This document shows positions 49,943-59,103 of a stretch of 64,000 bases of DNA, piece after piece. The position numbers and the translations under genes are program-made. Under the pieces are notes generated by a model that was not told where the DNA came from, did not search any database, and worked only from the letters and a program-made list of their open reading frames with translations. The stretch's first letter is position 1; every line of letters begins with the position of its first letter. The stretch covers positions 62,001 to 126,000 of the forward strand of contig NZ_AOCN01000022.1 in NCBI RefSeq assembly GCF_000350525.1. The letters run 5' to 3'. Source of the DNA: Leucobacter salsicius M1-8. GTDB lineage: Bacteria > Actinomycetota > Actinomycetes > Actinomycetales > Microbacteriaceae.

Positions 49943-50785
49943 ATGACCCAGTACGAACACCAGCAAGGCAACGACGTTGCCGACCGCGTCGTCGTGATTA
50001 CCGGCGGCGGCACCGGTATTGGTGCGGCCATCGCCGAACGCTACGCCTCCGAGGGGGCGCGCGTGGTGGTGCTGGGTCGGCGCCTCGCGCCGCTTGAGGA
50101 AACCGCCGCCCGCACCGGGGCATGGCCCATCGTCGCCGACGCGGCCGACGGTGCATCGGCGCGTGCTGCCGTGGCCCAGGTCGTCGAGAAGTACGGCCGC
50201 ATCGACGTGGTCGTCGCTAACGCGGGTGGGCACGGCTTCGCGTCGGTGGGGGAGACGAGTGACACCGACTGGGATGCGGCGATTCGCGCGAACCTGTCGA
50301 CCGCGTTCGTCTTGACGCGCGAGGCGCTGCCAGTGCTTGAGCGCACCGCCGCGCAGCACGGCACGGCCCAGATCGTGATCGTGTCCTCCCTCGCCGGGCT
50401 CTACTCGGGCCCCTCGGTCGCGGGATACACCGTCGGCAAGCACGCCCTCATCGGGCTCACGCGCAGCCTCGCCCGCGACTACTCGCGGCGCGGGGTGCGC
50501 ACCAACGCCGTATGCCCCGGCTGGGTGCGGACGCCCATGGCCGACGCTGAGATGGACGAATTCGCGTCGCACGCGGCCGAGATCGAGGGCCGCGAGGCGG
50601 GCTATGCCGCGGTCACCGCCGACGTGCCGATCGGACGCCCGGCGGAACCCGCCGAGATTGCGTCGATCGTGCGATTCCTGGGGTCGAGCCAGTCGTCGTA
50701 CATTACGGGGGCCGTCATTGTGGCCGACGGTGGCGCCCACATCGTCGACCTGCCCACGCTGGCGTTCGAGCACGCGGGGATGTAG
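49943..50785 (+). CDS. Short-chain dehydrogenase/reductase (SDR 2)
   Basis: A 280-residue classical SDR: TGGGTGIGAAIAERY cofactor motif with Arg in LGRRLAP (NADP preference), ANAGG, catalytic Ser in VSSLAGL and Tyr-x3-Lys in YTVGKHALIG. The C-terminus VADGGAHIVDLP is standard. It could oxidise a benzylic hydroxyl such as that of octopamine- or noradrenaline-derived compounds, but this is speculation from context. Monocistronic; GAGGACACC precedes the ATG. Confidence 0.9.
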   Translation: MTQYEHQQGNDVADRVVVITGGGTGIGAAIAERYASEGARVVVLGRRLAPLEETAARTGAWPIVADAADGASARAAVAQVVEKYGRIDVVVANAGGHGFASVGETSDTDWDAAIRANLSTAFVLTREALPVLERTAAQHGTAQIVIVSSLAGLYSGPSVAGYTVGKHALIGLTRSLARDYSRRGVRTNAVCPGWVRTPMADAEMDEFASHAAEIEGREAGYAAVTADVPIGRPAEPAEIASIVRFLGSSQSSYITGAVIVADGGAHIVDLPTLAFEHAGM

Positions 50786-50860
50786 CCAGCGGGGTGGCCG
50801 GGTGGCCCCGGGCCAACCCCGCCTTCCCAGATCCGGCCCGGACTGGACCCGGGCCTGCCG

Positions 50861-50938
50861 ACTGATGTCTATCCAAAGCACGAGTGCCTACGGTTTCGCA
50901 CGCATCTAGCGCGGCCAAACCGTAGGCACTCGTGCTTT
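50861..50938. repeat. Dispersed palindromic repeat, copy B
   Basis: ACTGATGTCTATCC (50861-50874) leads into a perfect 22-bp inverted repeat (50875-50896 with 50917-50938) with a 20-nt spacer, ending in TTTTC. The 14-bp lead is identical to copy C at 20734-20747 (reversed). It lies between the converging SDR and LivF genes and could terminate both. Confidence 0.7.
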
Positions 50939-51015
50939 TCGGAGACGCGAGTCGAGCCCACCCGCGGGCCCGGGCGCCGCTGGAGGGCCAGGGCCACAGT
51001 CGGCGGCGCCCCGGG

Positions 51016-51711
51016 CTACCCGCCGAGGTAGGCGCGGCGCAGCAGCTCCGCGTCCTCCGCGAGCCGAGCAGCGGGCCCCTGCGGTTCGCTCACTCGTCCG
51101 CTCGCGACCACCATCGCCTCGTCAGCGAGGCCGAGCGCGAGATGCGTGAACTGCTCGACGAGGAGCACGCCCACCCCCGACGCGGCGATCTGCTGAATCA
51201 GCGGCAGCAATCGCATGAACACGACGGGTGCGAGTCCGAGCGACATCTCGTCGATCAGCAGAAAGCGCGGCTTCGAAGCGAAGGCCCGGGCGAGCACCAC
51301 CATCTGCTGCTCGCCCCCCGACAGCAGCACCGACAGCGAGTCGATGCGCTTCTCAAGCTCGGGGAACGAAACGAGCACCTCTTCGAGCGCCCGCGGCGTC
51401 TTCGCGGTGAGCATGATGTTCTCGCGCACGGTGAGCGACGGGAAGATCGCGCGCCCCTGCTCGATGTGAGCGATGCCGAGCCGGGAACGCTGCACCCGGT
51501 TGCGGTTGCCGATCGAGACCCCGTCGACGAGCATGTCGCCCGCAGCGTGTTCGATGACCCCCGAGACCGATTCGAGGAGGCTCGTCTTGCCCGCCCCGTT
51601 CGGGCCGACCAGCGCGAGCACCTCGCCCGACCGCAGCGTGAGGTCCACGTCTGAGATGACGGGGCCAGCCCCGCGTCGCACCGTAACCCCGGTGAGCTGC
51701 AATTCGCTCAT
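51016..51711 (-). CDS. livF: Branched-chain-type ABC ATPase, LivF
   Basis: The 231-residue ATPase has Walker A GPNGAGKTS, signature LSGGEQQM, Walker B FLLIDEMSLGLAP and the LivF ending LLRRAYLGG. It forms the ATP-hydrolysing dimer with the LivG half of the gene before it, overlapping that gene by 4 bp. Importers of this class carry branched-chain amino acids, amides or aromatic acids. Last gene of the operon. Confidence 0.9.
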   Translation of the reverse strand: MSELQLTGVTVRRGAGPVISDVDLTLRSGEVLALVGPNGAGKTSLLESVSGVIEHAAGDMLVDGVSIGNRNRVQRSRLGIAHIEQGRAIFPSLTVRENIMLTAKTPRALEEVLVSFPELEKRIDSLSVLLSGGEQQMVVLARAFASKPRFLLIDEMSLGLAPVVFMRLLPLIQQIAASGVGVLLVEQFTHLALGLADEAMVVASGRVSEPQGPAARLAEDAELLRRAYLGG

Positions 51712-53462
51712 GATGTGACCTCCGCATCTCCCATGTAGGCCGCGATCACGGCCGGATCCTCCAACACCCGCGTGGCCTCGCCCTGCGCGAGCACACGGCC
51801 GAAATCGAGCACGGTCAGCTCGGTGCAGACGCTGCGCACCAGGTCGAGGTCGTGCTCAATGATCACGATCGCGGTGTCGAACCGTGACGGGATACGAGTG
51901 AGTCGGTGCCCAAACTGGATGTGCTCCTCGTGCGAGAGGCCGGCGGCGGGCTCGTCGAGAATCAGCACCTGGGGGCCCGAGAGCACCGCGGCTGCGACTT
52001 CGATGAGGCGGCGCGTGCCAACGTCGACGTTCGATAGCTTCTCCTCGGGTGGCGGGCACCCCATGAACGCGAGTGCGTCACGCAACTCCTCAATATCGAG
52101 GCGCTTGCGTGCGACAAAGCGCACGTACGCCTCGACGGTGAGCTGCGGCGGCACCCGATCCTGCTGGAACGTGCGCCTGAGCCCCTTGCGTGCGCGAGCC
52201 ACCGGATCGAGCCGCGTGATATCCACGCCGTCGAGCGACACCGTGCCGGTGTGCTGGGGCAGAAAGCCGCTCACCGCGTCCACGAACGTGGACTTGCCCG
52301 CGCCGTTGGGTCCGATCAACCCCATGATCGAGCGGGGCTTCACCTCGAACGACACATCATCGAGCGCCTTGAGCGCGCCAAACTGCACGCCGAGGCCCTG
52401 CACCTTGAGCACGGGCGGGGCGTCCACCGGGATCGGCTCTGAAGCCTCGGGCACCGCGAACACGTCGAGCACGCTCGTCGACACGTCGCCCGCGGTGGCG
52501 GGCAGGGTGCGACGCGCAAATCGCTTGCTGATCAGGCTCCGGATCGCCTCGCCCAGGTTCGAACCACTCGTGAGCGCCTGAATGCCGAGCACGCCGAACA
52601 CGACGAAGCCCCAATCCTGAGGCACGCCCCAGCGCTTCAAGAGCTCGGGGACGAGTACCCAGAGGATGCCACCGAAGATGGCCATATCGATGAGGTACGC
52701 GCCGCTCATGACGGCGAGAATGTAGAGCGCGAGCGACTGGATGGGCGTGAAGCTCGAAGCGTAGGGGATGCCCACCTGGCCCGCGAGCAGTCCGCCTGCG
52801 ACGCCACCGAGCGCGGCGCTCACGGCAAACGCCGAAAGCTTTGCGAGGCGTACGCTCTGCCCCACCGCGGCGGTGCCGCGCTCAGAGAATGCGACGGCCT
52901 TCCAGCTGCTGCCCACGCGGCTGCGTTGCAGCAAGAACACGCCGTAGGCGCAGACGGCGAGCACGATTATCGCGAAGAAGAAGTACTCGCGATCGCTCGA
53001 AAACATCTCGGGGCGGGCGACCGAGAGCCCGTCCTTCTGCCCGGGAAACTGGGTCTGCACGATGAGCACATCGAGTGCAGCGGCAAACCCGAGGGTGACG
53101 ACGGCGAGGTTGACGCCGCGAAGCCTCAGCGCGGGCAGCCCGATGATGACACCGGCGATGCTCGCGGCGACACCGCCCGCGATGAGCCAGACGATGAACC
53201 CGCCCGGCGCCTCATTCGCATTCATCCAGGTCACGACCCAGGCGCCAATAGCGCCAAATGACAACTGGCAGAGCGCGATGATGCCCGCAGAACCGGTGAC
53301 GATGCCGAGGCCGAGAATTGCGATCGACGCGGTGATCATGCTGATGGCGAGGTAGACGACGTAGCCCGAGAGCCCGATGCTCAGCGCGAATCCGATGGCG
53401 ACAGACGCGACGGCGATGGCGAGGGGGAGTACCACCTTGAGACGTGAATTAGCGCGCAGCAT
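51708..53462 (-). CDS. Fused branched-chain-type permease-ATPase (LivM-LivG)
   Basis: A 584-residue fusion. Residues 1 to about 315 are a LivM permease with around nine membrane segments (GYVVYLAISMITASIAILGLG at the start, RLRGVNLAVVTLGFA in the middle). A linker leads to a LivG ATPase (Walker A GPNGAGKST, Q-loop RRTFQQDRV, Walker B VLILDEPAAGLSHEE). In the ATPase signature region the text is VDVGTRRLIEVAAA, weaker than LSxGQ, as often in LivG. It overlaps LivH by 14 bp and LivF by 4 bp. Such fusions are frequent in actinobacteria. Confidence 0.9.
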   Translation of the reverse strand: MLRANSRLKVVLPLAIAVASVAIGFALSIGLSGYVVYLAISMITASIAILGLGIVTGSAGIIALCQLSFGAIGAWVVTWMNANEAPGGFIVWLIAGGVAASIAGVIIGLPALRLRGVNLAVVTLGFAAALDVLIVQTQFPGQKDGLSVARPEMFSSDREYFFFAIIVLAVCAYGVFLLQRSRVGSSWKAVAFSERGTAAVGQSVRLAKLSAFAVSAALGGVAGGLLAGQVGIPYASSFTPIQSLALYILAVMSGAYLIDMAIFGGILWVLVPELLKRWGVPQDWGFVVFGVLGIQALTSGSNLGEAIRSLISKRFARRTLPATAGDVSTSVLDVFAVPEASEPIPVDAPPVLKVQGLGVQFGALKALDDVSFEVKPRSIMGLIGPNGAGKSTFVDAVSGFLPQHTGTVSLDGVDITRLDPVARARKGLRRTFQQDRVPPQLTVEAYVRFVARKRLDIEELRDALAFMGCPPPEEKLSNVDVGTRRLIEVAAAVLSGPQVLILDEPAAGLSHEEHIQFGHRLTRIPSRFDTAIVIIEHDLDLVRSVCTELTVLDFGRVLAQGEATRVLEDPAVIAAYMGDAEVTS

Positions 53463-54324
53463 CCCACACTTCCTTTCGCTGCGACCAGAGCAGCAGCACG
53501 ACGATGAACACGAGCGGTACGAAACTGCGCACGAGCGCCAACTCGGGCACCTGTGCGACCATGCCGCCGATGAGCCCGAGCAGGAGCCCGCCCACGACGG
53601 CCAGGTCGAGGCGCTTGAATCCGCCCAGGAGTGCGGCCGCGGCCGCGGGGATGATGAGCATTGACAGGCTCACAGCGTCGTTCGACTGGGTCGGCGCAAT
53701 GATGAGAATCGTGACGGCGCTGATGGCGCCGGTGACGGCCCACACGCCAATGGAGAGCGGCCGCGACGCGATGCCGATGAGCTCGGCCGTCGTCGGGCGG
53801 TCGGACAGCGCCCGCAGCTTCGTGCCGATGGTGGTCTTGCGCAACACGATGGCCGCAGCGATCGCCACGAGTGTTGCGAGCGAGACCGTGATAATCGTGA
53901 CCCAGCTCACCACCACCCCCGCGACCTCGAAAGCGGGCCCGTTGAGGAGTGGGGCGAAGGGCTGCGGCTTGTTGCCAAAGAGAATGTACGACAGCGACAT
54001 GAGCAGCAGCAACGGCGCCACGGTCATGGCCGAGCGCTTGGAAAGGTCGGCCTCGGCGAGCCAGACGGCCGCGATCCAGCCGATCAGCGCGCTCAGCAGG
54101 GCGCCAACGATGACGCCGGCGATGGTCGCGAGCCACACGGGGAGTCCGAGCTTGTCGGCGAGCCACACGGCCGTAAACGCGGCGAACATGCCGGTGGCGG
54201 CCTGGGCAAAGTTAACGACGCGCACGAGACGCGACATGAGGGTGAGCGTGACCGCGAGCACCGCGTACACGCCTCCGGCGGCCAGGCCCGAAAGGGCGCC
54301 CTGGAGCAGGGCACCGCCGTTCAC
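53449..54324 (-). CDS. livH: Branched-chain-type ABC permease, LivH
   Basis: The 291-residue permease has about eight membrane segments and the LivH start GALSGLAAGGVYAVLAVTLTLMSRLVRVVNFAQ. It pairs with the LivM half of the downstream fusion. It begins 125 bp after the binding-protein gene, and a hairpin at 54400-54430 stands in that gap. Confidence 0.9.
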   Translation of the reverse strand: MNGGALLQGALSGLAAGGVYAVLAVTLTLMSRLVRVVNFAQAATGMFAAFTAVWLADKLGLPVWLATIAGVIVGALLSALIGWIAAVWLAEADLSKRSAMTVAPLLLLMSLSYILFGNKPQPFAPLLNGPAFEVAGVVVSWVTIITVSLATLVAIAAAIVLRKTTIGTKLRALSDRPTTAELIGIASRPLSIGVWAVTGAISAVTILIIAPTQSNDAVSLSMLIIPAAAAALLGGFKRLDLAVVGGLLLGLIGGMVAQVPELALVRSFVPLVFIVVLLLWSQRKEVWDAAR

Positions 54325-54399
54325 GCCTGCCCCCGGAGCGAGGTGGGGGTTGTGTAGTTCATGAGGATCCTTCAGATCTTCGGGGAGAAAACGGGGGAC

Positions 54400-54430
54400 C
54401 CGGTGCAGCAGGAATGTGCTGCCGCACCGG
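54400..54430 (-). terminator. Intercistronic hairpin after the Liv binding-protein gene
   Basis: CCGGTGC and GCACCGG pair outside AGCA/TGCT, with a 3-nt bulge and a 6-nt loop; on the minus strand the text GTTTTC follows some bases later. As in the two Dpp operons, it probably limits read-through from binding protein to permeases. Confidence 0.5.
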
Positions 54431-54449
54431 ATCGAATTCGTGAGCGCGA

Positions 54450-55637
54450 TTAGCTCGCGGGGATGAGGAGCCAGTCCTCGGCCGACTTCTCCCAGGCATT
54501 CGTGCCCGACTTCAGCACGACGGGCCAGCCGCCGGGCTCGAAGTCCTGAGCCGCCACCTTGGAGAACTCGTAGGGGTACGCGATCATGTCATTGTCGATC
54601 GGAGCCATGTTCGCGAGGGCCTCGTTGACGCTGTCGCGTGTGACGTCGCCCTCGATGCCCTCCAGCACCTCGACCATGAACGTGGCGGCGAGGTAGCCGC
54701 CCTGGCTGAACGAAGTCAGCGTGATGTCGTTCTCGGACATCAGCGACTTCCAGTCGGCGTTGATGTCGCTGTCCTCGGTGAAGGGGTAGAACTCGGCGGG
54801 TACGAATACGCCCGCGGCCGAGTTGTCGACGGCTGCAGCGAAGCTCTCGCTGTATGTCGAGGTGAGGAACAGGAAGGAGACGTCGTCCCAACCCTGCTGG
54901 TTGGCGGCCTTGATCTGGCCGATGCCATCGGGCTCGACCGCGTTTGAGACGATCGCATCGCAGCCGGCCTTCTTGGCCTTCACGATGTAGGGCGTGTAGT
55001 CGGCGCCACCGTAGGGCACGGTGTCGTCCACGAGCAGGGGCTTCTTGCCGGTGATGTCGCTCCAGCGGTCGATTGCGGCCTGGTATGCGGGGCCGGTCGA
55101 GCCGATGACGCTCGTGAACACGCAGAGGTTCTCGAGCCCGAGCTCCTCTGACCCGTAGAGCATGGTGAGGGTGGTGTCATTGAACGGGCCGATGTTGACG
55201 GGCGCGATGTTGCTCGAGCTAAAGCAGCCAGGGTCAACACCGATGCCGGGTACGGAGCTGATGCCCTCCTGCTCGTAATACTTCGCGTTGATCTCGCAGT
55301 CGAGCAGTGAGGCACTGCCCACGAGTGCGACGACCTCGTCGCTGCCGACCAGCTCGCGAGCTGATGCCGTCGCGGTGGCGGGGTCGGCCTTGTCGTCGGT
55401 GGCCTTGTACTCGATCATGTGACCGTTGATGCCGCCTGCGGCGTTGACCTTGTCGAACACGGCAGCCGCGGCCGCAGACGCCTCGGGGAAGGTCGCCGGG
55501 CCGCTGATCGTGTTGACGGAGCCGAGCTTGATGGGGGAACCTTCGCCACCGCCTCCTTCGCCACCGCCAGCGCAGCCGCTGAGCGCGAGCGCCGCGACCG
55601 CGGTGAGTGCGGCAGCACTGAGAATTCGTTTCTTCAT
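54450..55637 (-). CDS. Branched-chain-type ABC substrate-binding lipoprotein (Peripla_BP_6)
   Basis: The 395-residue precursor has a signal with lipobox ALSGC near residue 22 and a glycine-rich linker, then a type I periplasmic fold (IKLGSVNTISGPATFPEA; DDKADPATATASARELV). Family 6 proteins bind amino acids, amides, urea or aromatic acids. The linkage to MoaF- and AraC-type genes suggests an amine-derived or aromatic ligand. The ATG at 55637 with GAAAGGAC upstream is certain; a long upstream extension is out of character. Confidence 0.9.
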   Translation of the reverse strand: MKKRILSAAALTAVAALALSGCAGGGEGGGGEGSPIKLGSVNTISGPATFPEASAAAAAVFDKVNAAGGINGHMIEYKATDDKADPATATASARELVGSDEVVALVGSASLLDCEINAKYYEQEGISSVPGIGVDPGCFSSSNIAPVNIGPFNDTTLTMLYGSEELGLENLCVFTSVIGSTGPAYQAAIDRWSDITGKKPLLVDDTVPYGGADYTPYIVKAKKAGCDAIVSNAVEPDGIGQIKAANQQGWDDVSFLFLTSTYSESFAAAVDNSAAGVFVPAEFYPFTEDSDINADWKSLMSENDITLTSFSQGGYLAATFMVEVLEGIEGDVTRDSVNEALANMAPIDNDMIAYPYEFSKVAAQDFEPGGWPVVLKSGTNAWEKSAEDWLLIPAS

Positions 55638-55677
55638 GGTGTGTCCTTTCACATTCCTACGTGTGGAGTGAGCTGGG

Positions 55678-56541
55678 TTAAACAGGTTGAACGTCGGGGT
55701 ACTCAAGCCCGCCGCCCGGGTAGATGTGGCCGCCGGCGCGCGAGTGTTCGGCTTGGCCGTTCGCCGCAATGCCGAGGAAAACTCCCGTGGTGCGCAGCTG
55801 GTAGCCGAGGTCGTGCAGCCAGACACTCGCCACGGAGATACGAAATTCGCGGAAGCAGAACAGGTAGAGGCCGTCTGCGAACTTCCACACCGTCGACATG
55901 TCAACATCGCCGTGGCCGCGCTGCACGCCCTGCACGCACTGCCAGGCGTAGCGCTCGCTCGACAGGTATACGTGCTCGTACAGGTGATGGGGGCTGTAGC
56001 GGTAGAGGTTGCGCTTGCCGACAAGGTAGCGCGACGGCCCGGGAACCTCGCCGGTGGCCTCGCCTCGGTCGGTGGTGCCAGCCCAGAAGGTCTGGCCGAC
56101 GCGAGGCTCGCCGTCGACGTCTTCCTCTCCGATCACCGAGCGGGTGACGAGCGCGCGGTGCGTGGATTCGGAGAAGACGACCGTGATCTGCTCGCGCTCA
56201 CGCGATTCGATGGGCAGATTCACGAACACGACGTCCTCGCGCACGCGCACGGCATCGTAGGGGTCGCTCAGCTCGCCGACCGTTGCGAACGTGCCAGTGG
56301 CGGTCCACTGCACTCGATCGGTGCCAAATGCCAGTGCGATGGTGCCGCCATCGTCGAGAGCGACGGCAAGTGTGGTCCCCTCGAGGGTGACACCGGGCAG
56401 TCGGTACGTGTCGATGCCCGCCGCAAACTCATCGTAGCTGCGCCACTCGTTGGCGTCGGCGGCGAGTGAATCAGGTGCGACCTTGATGTCCTGAAATGGC
56501 CGGGGCACCTGTTGCGTGGGGGCCGGGGCTGCGCTGGTCAT
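55678..56541 (-). CDS. MoaF-family protein (lipocalin-like, amine-regulon type)
   Basis: A 287-residue protein with the MoaF two-domain pattern: an N-terminal beta-barrel (GVTLEGTTLAVALDDGG) and a C-terminal barrel with HLYEHVYLSSERYAWQCVQG, FADGLYLFCFREFRI and LRTTGVFLGI. The family name comes from a monoamine-regulated Klebsiella gene; its biochemical role is unclear and despite database names it is not shown to make molybdenum cofactor. Placement before a Liv importer and an AraC regulator supports a role in amine or aromatic-acid uptake. ATG at 56541 with GGAGCGGATCC-like purine stretch upstream. Confidence 0.75.
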   Translation of the reverse strand: MTSAAPAPTQQVPRPFQDIKVAPDSLAADANEWRSYDEFAAGIDTYRLPGVTLEGTTLAVALDDGGTIALAFGTDRVQWTATGTFATVGELSDPYDAVRVREDVVFVNLPIESREREQITVVFSESTHRALVTRSVIGEEDVDGEPRVGQTFWAGTTDRGEATGEVPGPSRYLVGKRNLYRYSPHHLYEHVYLSSERYAWQCVQGVQRGHGDVDMSTVWKFADGLYLFCFREFRISVASVWLHDLGYQLRTTGVFLGIAANGQAEHSRAGGHIYPGGGLEYPDVQPV

Positions 56542-56754
56542 GACTGGATCCGCTCCTTTGCGTGACGTGAAAACACGAGCGCGGACCCTCGACCGAAGGC
56601 CACAGTGCCCGCTGATCCTCACTGTACGCAGCGGATAGTGCAAACGGATCGCCTCAAACGCGGCTGTGCACGACGAGTCAACGGCCGGGCGCGCACAGGC
56701 AAAGAAGGTCACAGCACGATCACAGCAGGCGGACCGCGCGTGGAATAAACTGCG

Positions 56755-57717
56755 TTAGCTGAAGCGCAGCTCGCTCGGGGTGACCCCGTAAGCGGACTTG
56801 AACACGCGGCTAAAGTGGGCCGCGTCGGTGAACCCCCAGCTCATGGCAATGGCTGCCACCGGGCGGTCGGACAAGACCGGGTCAAGTAAATCTTGACGAC
56901 ACCGCTCGAGGCGGCGTTCGCGGATCCAGGTCGACACCGTGGTGTCGACCTGTCGAAACAGGGAGTGCAGGTGTCGGGTGGACACGTAGTGTGCGTGGGC
57001 GATCGTGCCCGGGGAGAGTTCGGGCGAGGCCAGGTTGTCGTCGATATAGGCGTAGATGCGCTGCAGCAACAACTGGTGCGGGTCGCGGCCCGCCGCATCG
57101 GAGTCGAGGATGCTCGAGAACAGGGTCGCAATCAGGTCGAGGCTCGTGTGCGCGAGCTTGGCGCGAATCCGTTCGGGGAGCGGGGCGAGCTGGGCCGGAA
57201 ACTGCGACAAGAATGCCGAGATGACCGGGGCGAGACCGCTGTGTTCTTTGCTGAGGGAGACGGCCGTGAGCTGCTCGGTAACGGGCACGGGGAGGTCGAG
57301 GCGGTTCTTCGGAAACATCATGATGAGGTTGCGAATATCTTCGCCGAAGAGGAGCGAGTACGGGCGCGAGGTGTCGTACACCGACAGGTCGCCCGGCTGC
57401 ATGACCACCTCGCGCCCGTCCTGCACCAGGATGCTCGACCCCGCAAGCAGCAGGCTCACCTTGTAGTAGCCGCTGCCCCCGTCTGCGATGAGCTCGGGGG
57501 TGCGTTCGACCAGGTGAGGCTTGGCAACCACCTCGGTGAAGATCACATCGTCGGCATCGGCGGTGCTGAGTTTGCCAGCGAATGGACCGCTGCCCTCGGC
57601 CGTGATGCGCAACGGGACGAATGAGTTGGACGCGATTGAGCTAAAGCTGCCGAGGCTGTCAGCCCGAGATGAAGCGGTGACATGCCCGCGTGAGGGCGTC
57701 TCAGGTGTTTTCTCCAC
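56755..57717 (-). CDS. AraC-family transcriptional regulator (FeaR-like)
   Basis: A 320-residue regulator: residues about 60-210 form an AraC_binding_2 domain (YKVSLLLAGSSILVQDGREVVMQPGDLSVYD), and the last 100 residues carry two helix-turn-helix motifs (IAHAHYVSTRHLHSLFRQV; VAAIAMSWGFTDAAHFSRVFKSAYGVTPSELR). The same arrangement is found in FeaR, which activates tyramine oxidase and aldehyde dehydrogenase genes in E. coli. It probably activates the moaF-liv operon starting 213 bp downstream and may act on the amine oxidase operon. GTG start at 57717, GAGGTG upstream. Confidence 0.85.
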   Translation of the reverse strand: MEKTPETPSRGHVTASSRADSLGSFSSIASNSFVPLRITAEGSGPFAGKLSTADADDVIFTEVVAKPHLVERTPELIADGGSGYYKVSLLLAGSSILVQDGREVVMQPGDLSVYDTSRPYSLLFGEDIRNLIMMFPKNRLDLPVPVTEQLTAVSLSKEHSGLAPVISAFLSQFPAQLAPLPERIRAKLAHTSLDLIATLFSSILDSDAAGRDPHQLLLQRIYAYIDDNLASPELSPGTIAHAHYVSTRHLHSLFRQVDTTVSTWIRERRLERCRQDLLDPVLSDRPVAAIAMSWGFTDAAHFSRVFKSAYGVTPSELRFS

Positions 57718-57785
57718 TCGACAGTCACCTCATTGCGTCTTCGGAATCAGTGGCATTGACAATTATCGCAGCCGATGCCGAGAGA

Positions 57786-59069
57786 CTACACCGAAACCTC
57801 TTGAAGTGCAGATTCGAGCGCGTCGAGCAGGATCGGTAGCTCGGCGCCGCTGAATGCGAGGGGCGGTCGCACCTTAAGGACACTCTCGTCGCGCCCGATG
57901 CGTGAGATGAGCACCTTCTTGGACTTCATGGACTCGACCACCTGCTTCGCGATCTGGGGAGCGGGAGTGCCGTCGATGGCAAAGTCGAGCCCGAGGAACA
58001 GCCCGGTGCCCTTCGCGGCGCGCACGAACTCATGGGATCCCGCGAATTCCTGAAAACGCGCCAGGGCCGCAGCGCCGAGCTGGCTCGCGCGATCCATGAG
58101 GCCCTCTTCGGCCATTTCGGTGAGCACAGCCTCGCCCACCGCGGCGGAGACCGGGTTGCCCGCAAACGTGTTGAAGTACTCATTGCGGGAGCCGAAGTCG
58201 TTGAGCACGCGTTCACTGGTGACCACCGCCGACATGGGGTGGCCGTTGCCCATGGGCTTGCCCATCGTGACGAGATCGGGGTCGAGCCCCGCATAGTCGT
58301 GGCCCCACATGTGGCTGCCAGTGCGACCAAACCCACTCTGCACTTCGTCGGCGATGACCATTCCGCCAGCGCGCCGCACCCGCCCTGCGATGCCGGCGAC
58401 GAGGCCCGCGGGCACGCGCGGCATGCCCTCGGTCGAGAACAGCGGGTCGAACAGGCATGCCGCGAGACCGAAGCCCGCCTCCTGCAGCGAGGCGATCGCG
58501 GCATCAAGTTCGGCAAGCGTGGTGGCGAGGACCTCCGCCGCGGGGCGCGGGTCGGTATCGAGATCCGGGATCCGGAGTGTGCGCACGTGAGCACCGAGCG
58601 GCTCGCGTGTCGTGAGGCCCGTGGTCATTTCGGCGAGCGTGATTGTGGTGCCGTGGTAGCTGTAATCAGAAACGATCATGCCGGTGCTGCCCGTGAGCTG
58701 GCGTGCGATCCGGATCGCGAGTTCGTTGGCCTCAGATCCCGAATTGCCAAACAGTACCCGGTCGAGCTCGGGCCTGAACGTGGCGAGAAGGCGTTCGGAA
58801 TAATCGACGACGCGGTTGTTGAGGTACCGCGTGTGGATGTTGAGCGTTGCCGCCTGCTCAGCGAGCGCGCGCACGACCCGATCGTTGCAGTGGCCGACGT
58901 GCGGCACGTTGTTGTAGCCATCGAGGTAGCGGTCGCCCGAAGCCTCGGTAAACCACACGCCCTTCGCCGAGACAAACTGCAGCGGTTCGTTGTAGAACAG
59001 GGGGGAGTAGGGGCCGATCGTGCGATTGCGGCGCTCAATGAGGGCGGCGGTGGCGGGAGTCGTGTTCAT
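57786..59069 (-). CDS. PLP-dependent class III enzyme, ethanolamine-phosphate phospho-lyase-like
   Basis: A 427-residue class III aminotransferase-fold protein. The N-terminal part (NNVPHVGHCNDRVVRAL, LNIHTRYLNNRVVDYSERL, FGNSGSEANELAIRIAR) matches the human ETNPPL/PHYKPL phospho-lyases more than true transaminases. PLP Lys is in VTMGKPMGNG and the phosphate-pocket stretch is YHGTTITLAEM. Such enzymes eliminate phosphate and ammonia from phosphorylated amino alcohols to give aldehydes. The gene follows a kinase gene by 34 bp, completing a kinase-lyase pair. An ordinary aminotransferase role cannot be excluded. Confidence 0.8.
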   Translation of the reverse strand: MNTTPATAALIERRNRTIGPYSPLFYNEPLQFVSAKGVWFTEASGDRYLDGYNNVPHVGHCNDRVVRALAEQAATLNIHTRYLNNRVVDYSERLLATFRPELDRVLFGNSGSEANELAIRIARQLTGSTGMIVSDYSYHGTTITLAEMTTGLTTREPLGAHVRTLRIPDLDTDPRPAAEVLATTLAELDAAIASLQEAGFGLAACLFDPLFSTEGMPRVPAGLVAGIAGRVRRAGGMVIADEVQSGFGRTGSHMWGHDYAGLDPDLVTMGKPMGNGHPMSAVVTSERVLNDFGSRNEYFNTFAGNPVSAAVGEAVLTEMAEEGLMDRASQLGAAALARFQEFAGSHEFVRAAKGTGLFLGLDFAIDGTPAPQIAKQVVESMKSKKVLISRIGRDESVLKVRPPLAFSGAELPILLDALESALQEVSV

Positions 59070-59103
59070 GTGTGCGCGGGTTCCTGTCGAAGCGTGTGGA
59101 GGG

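Noticed and set aside
55653-55668. Operator-like TTCCTACGTGTGGAG before the Liv binding protein
   Set aside because: An extra base in the left arm and a poor right arm; similarity is within chance.
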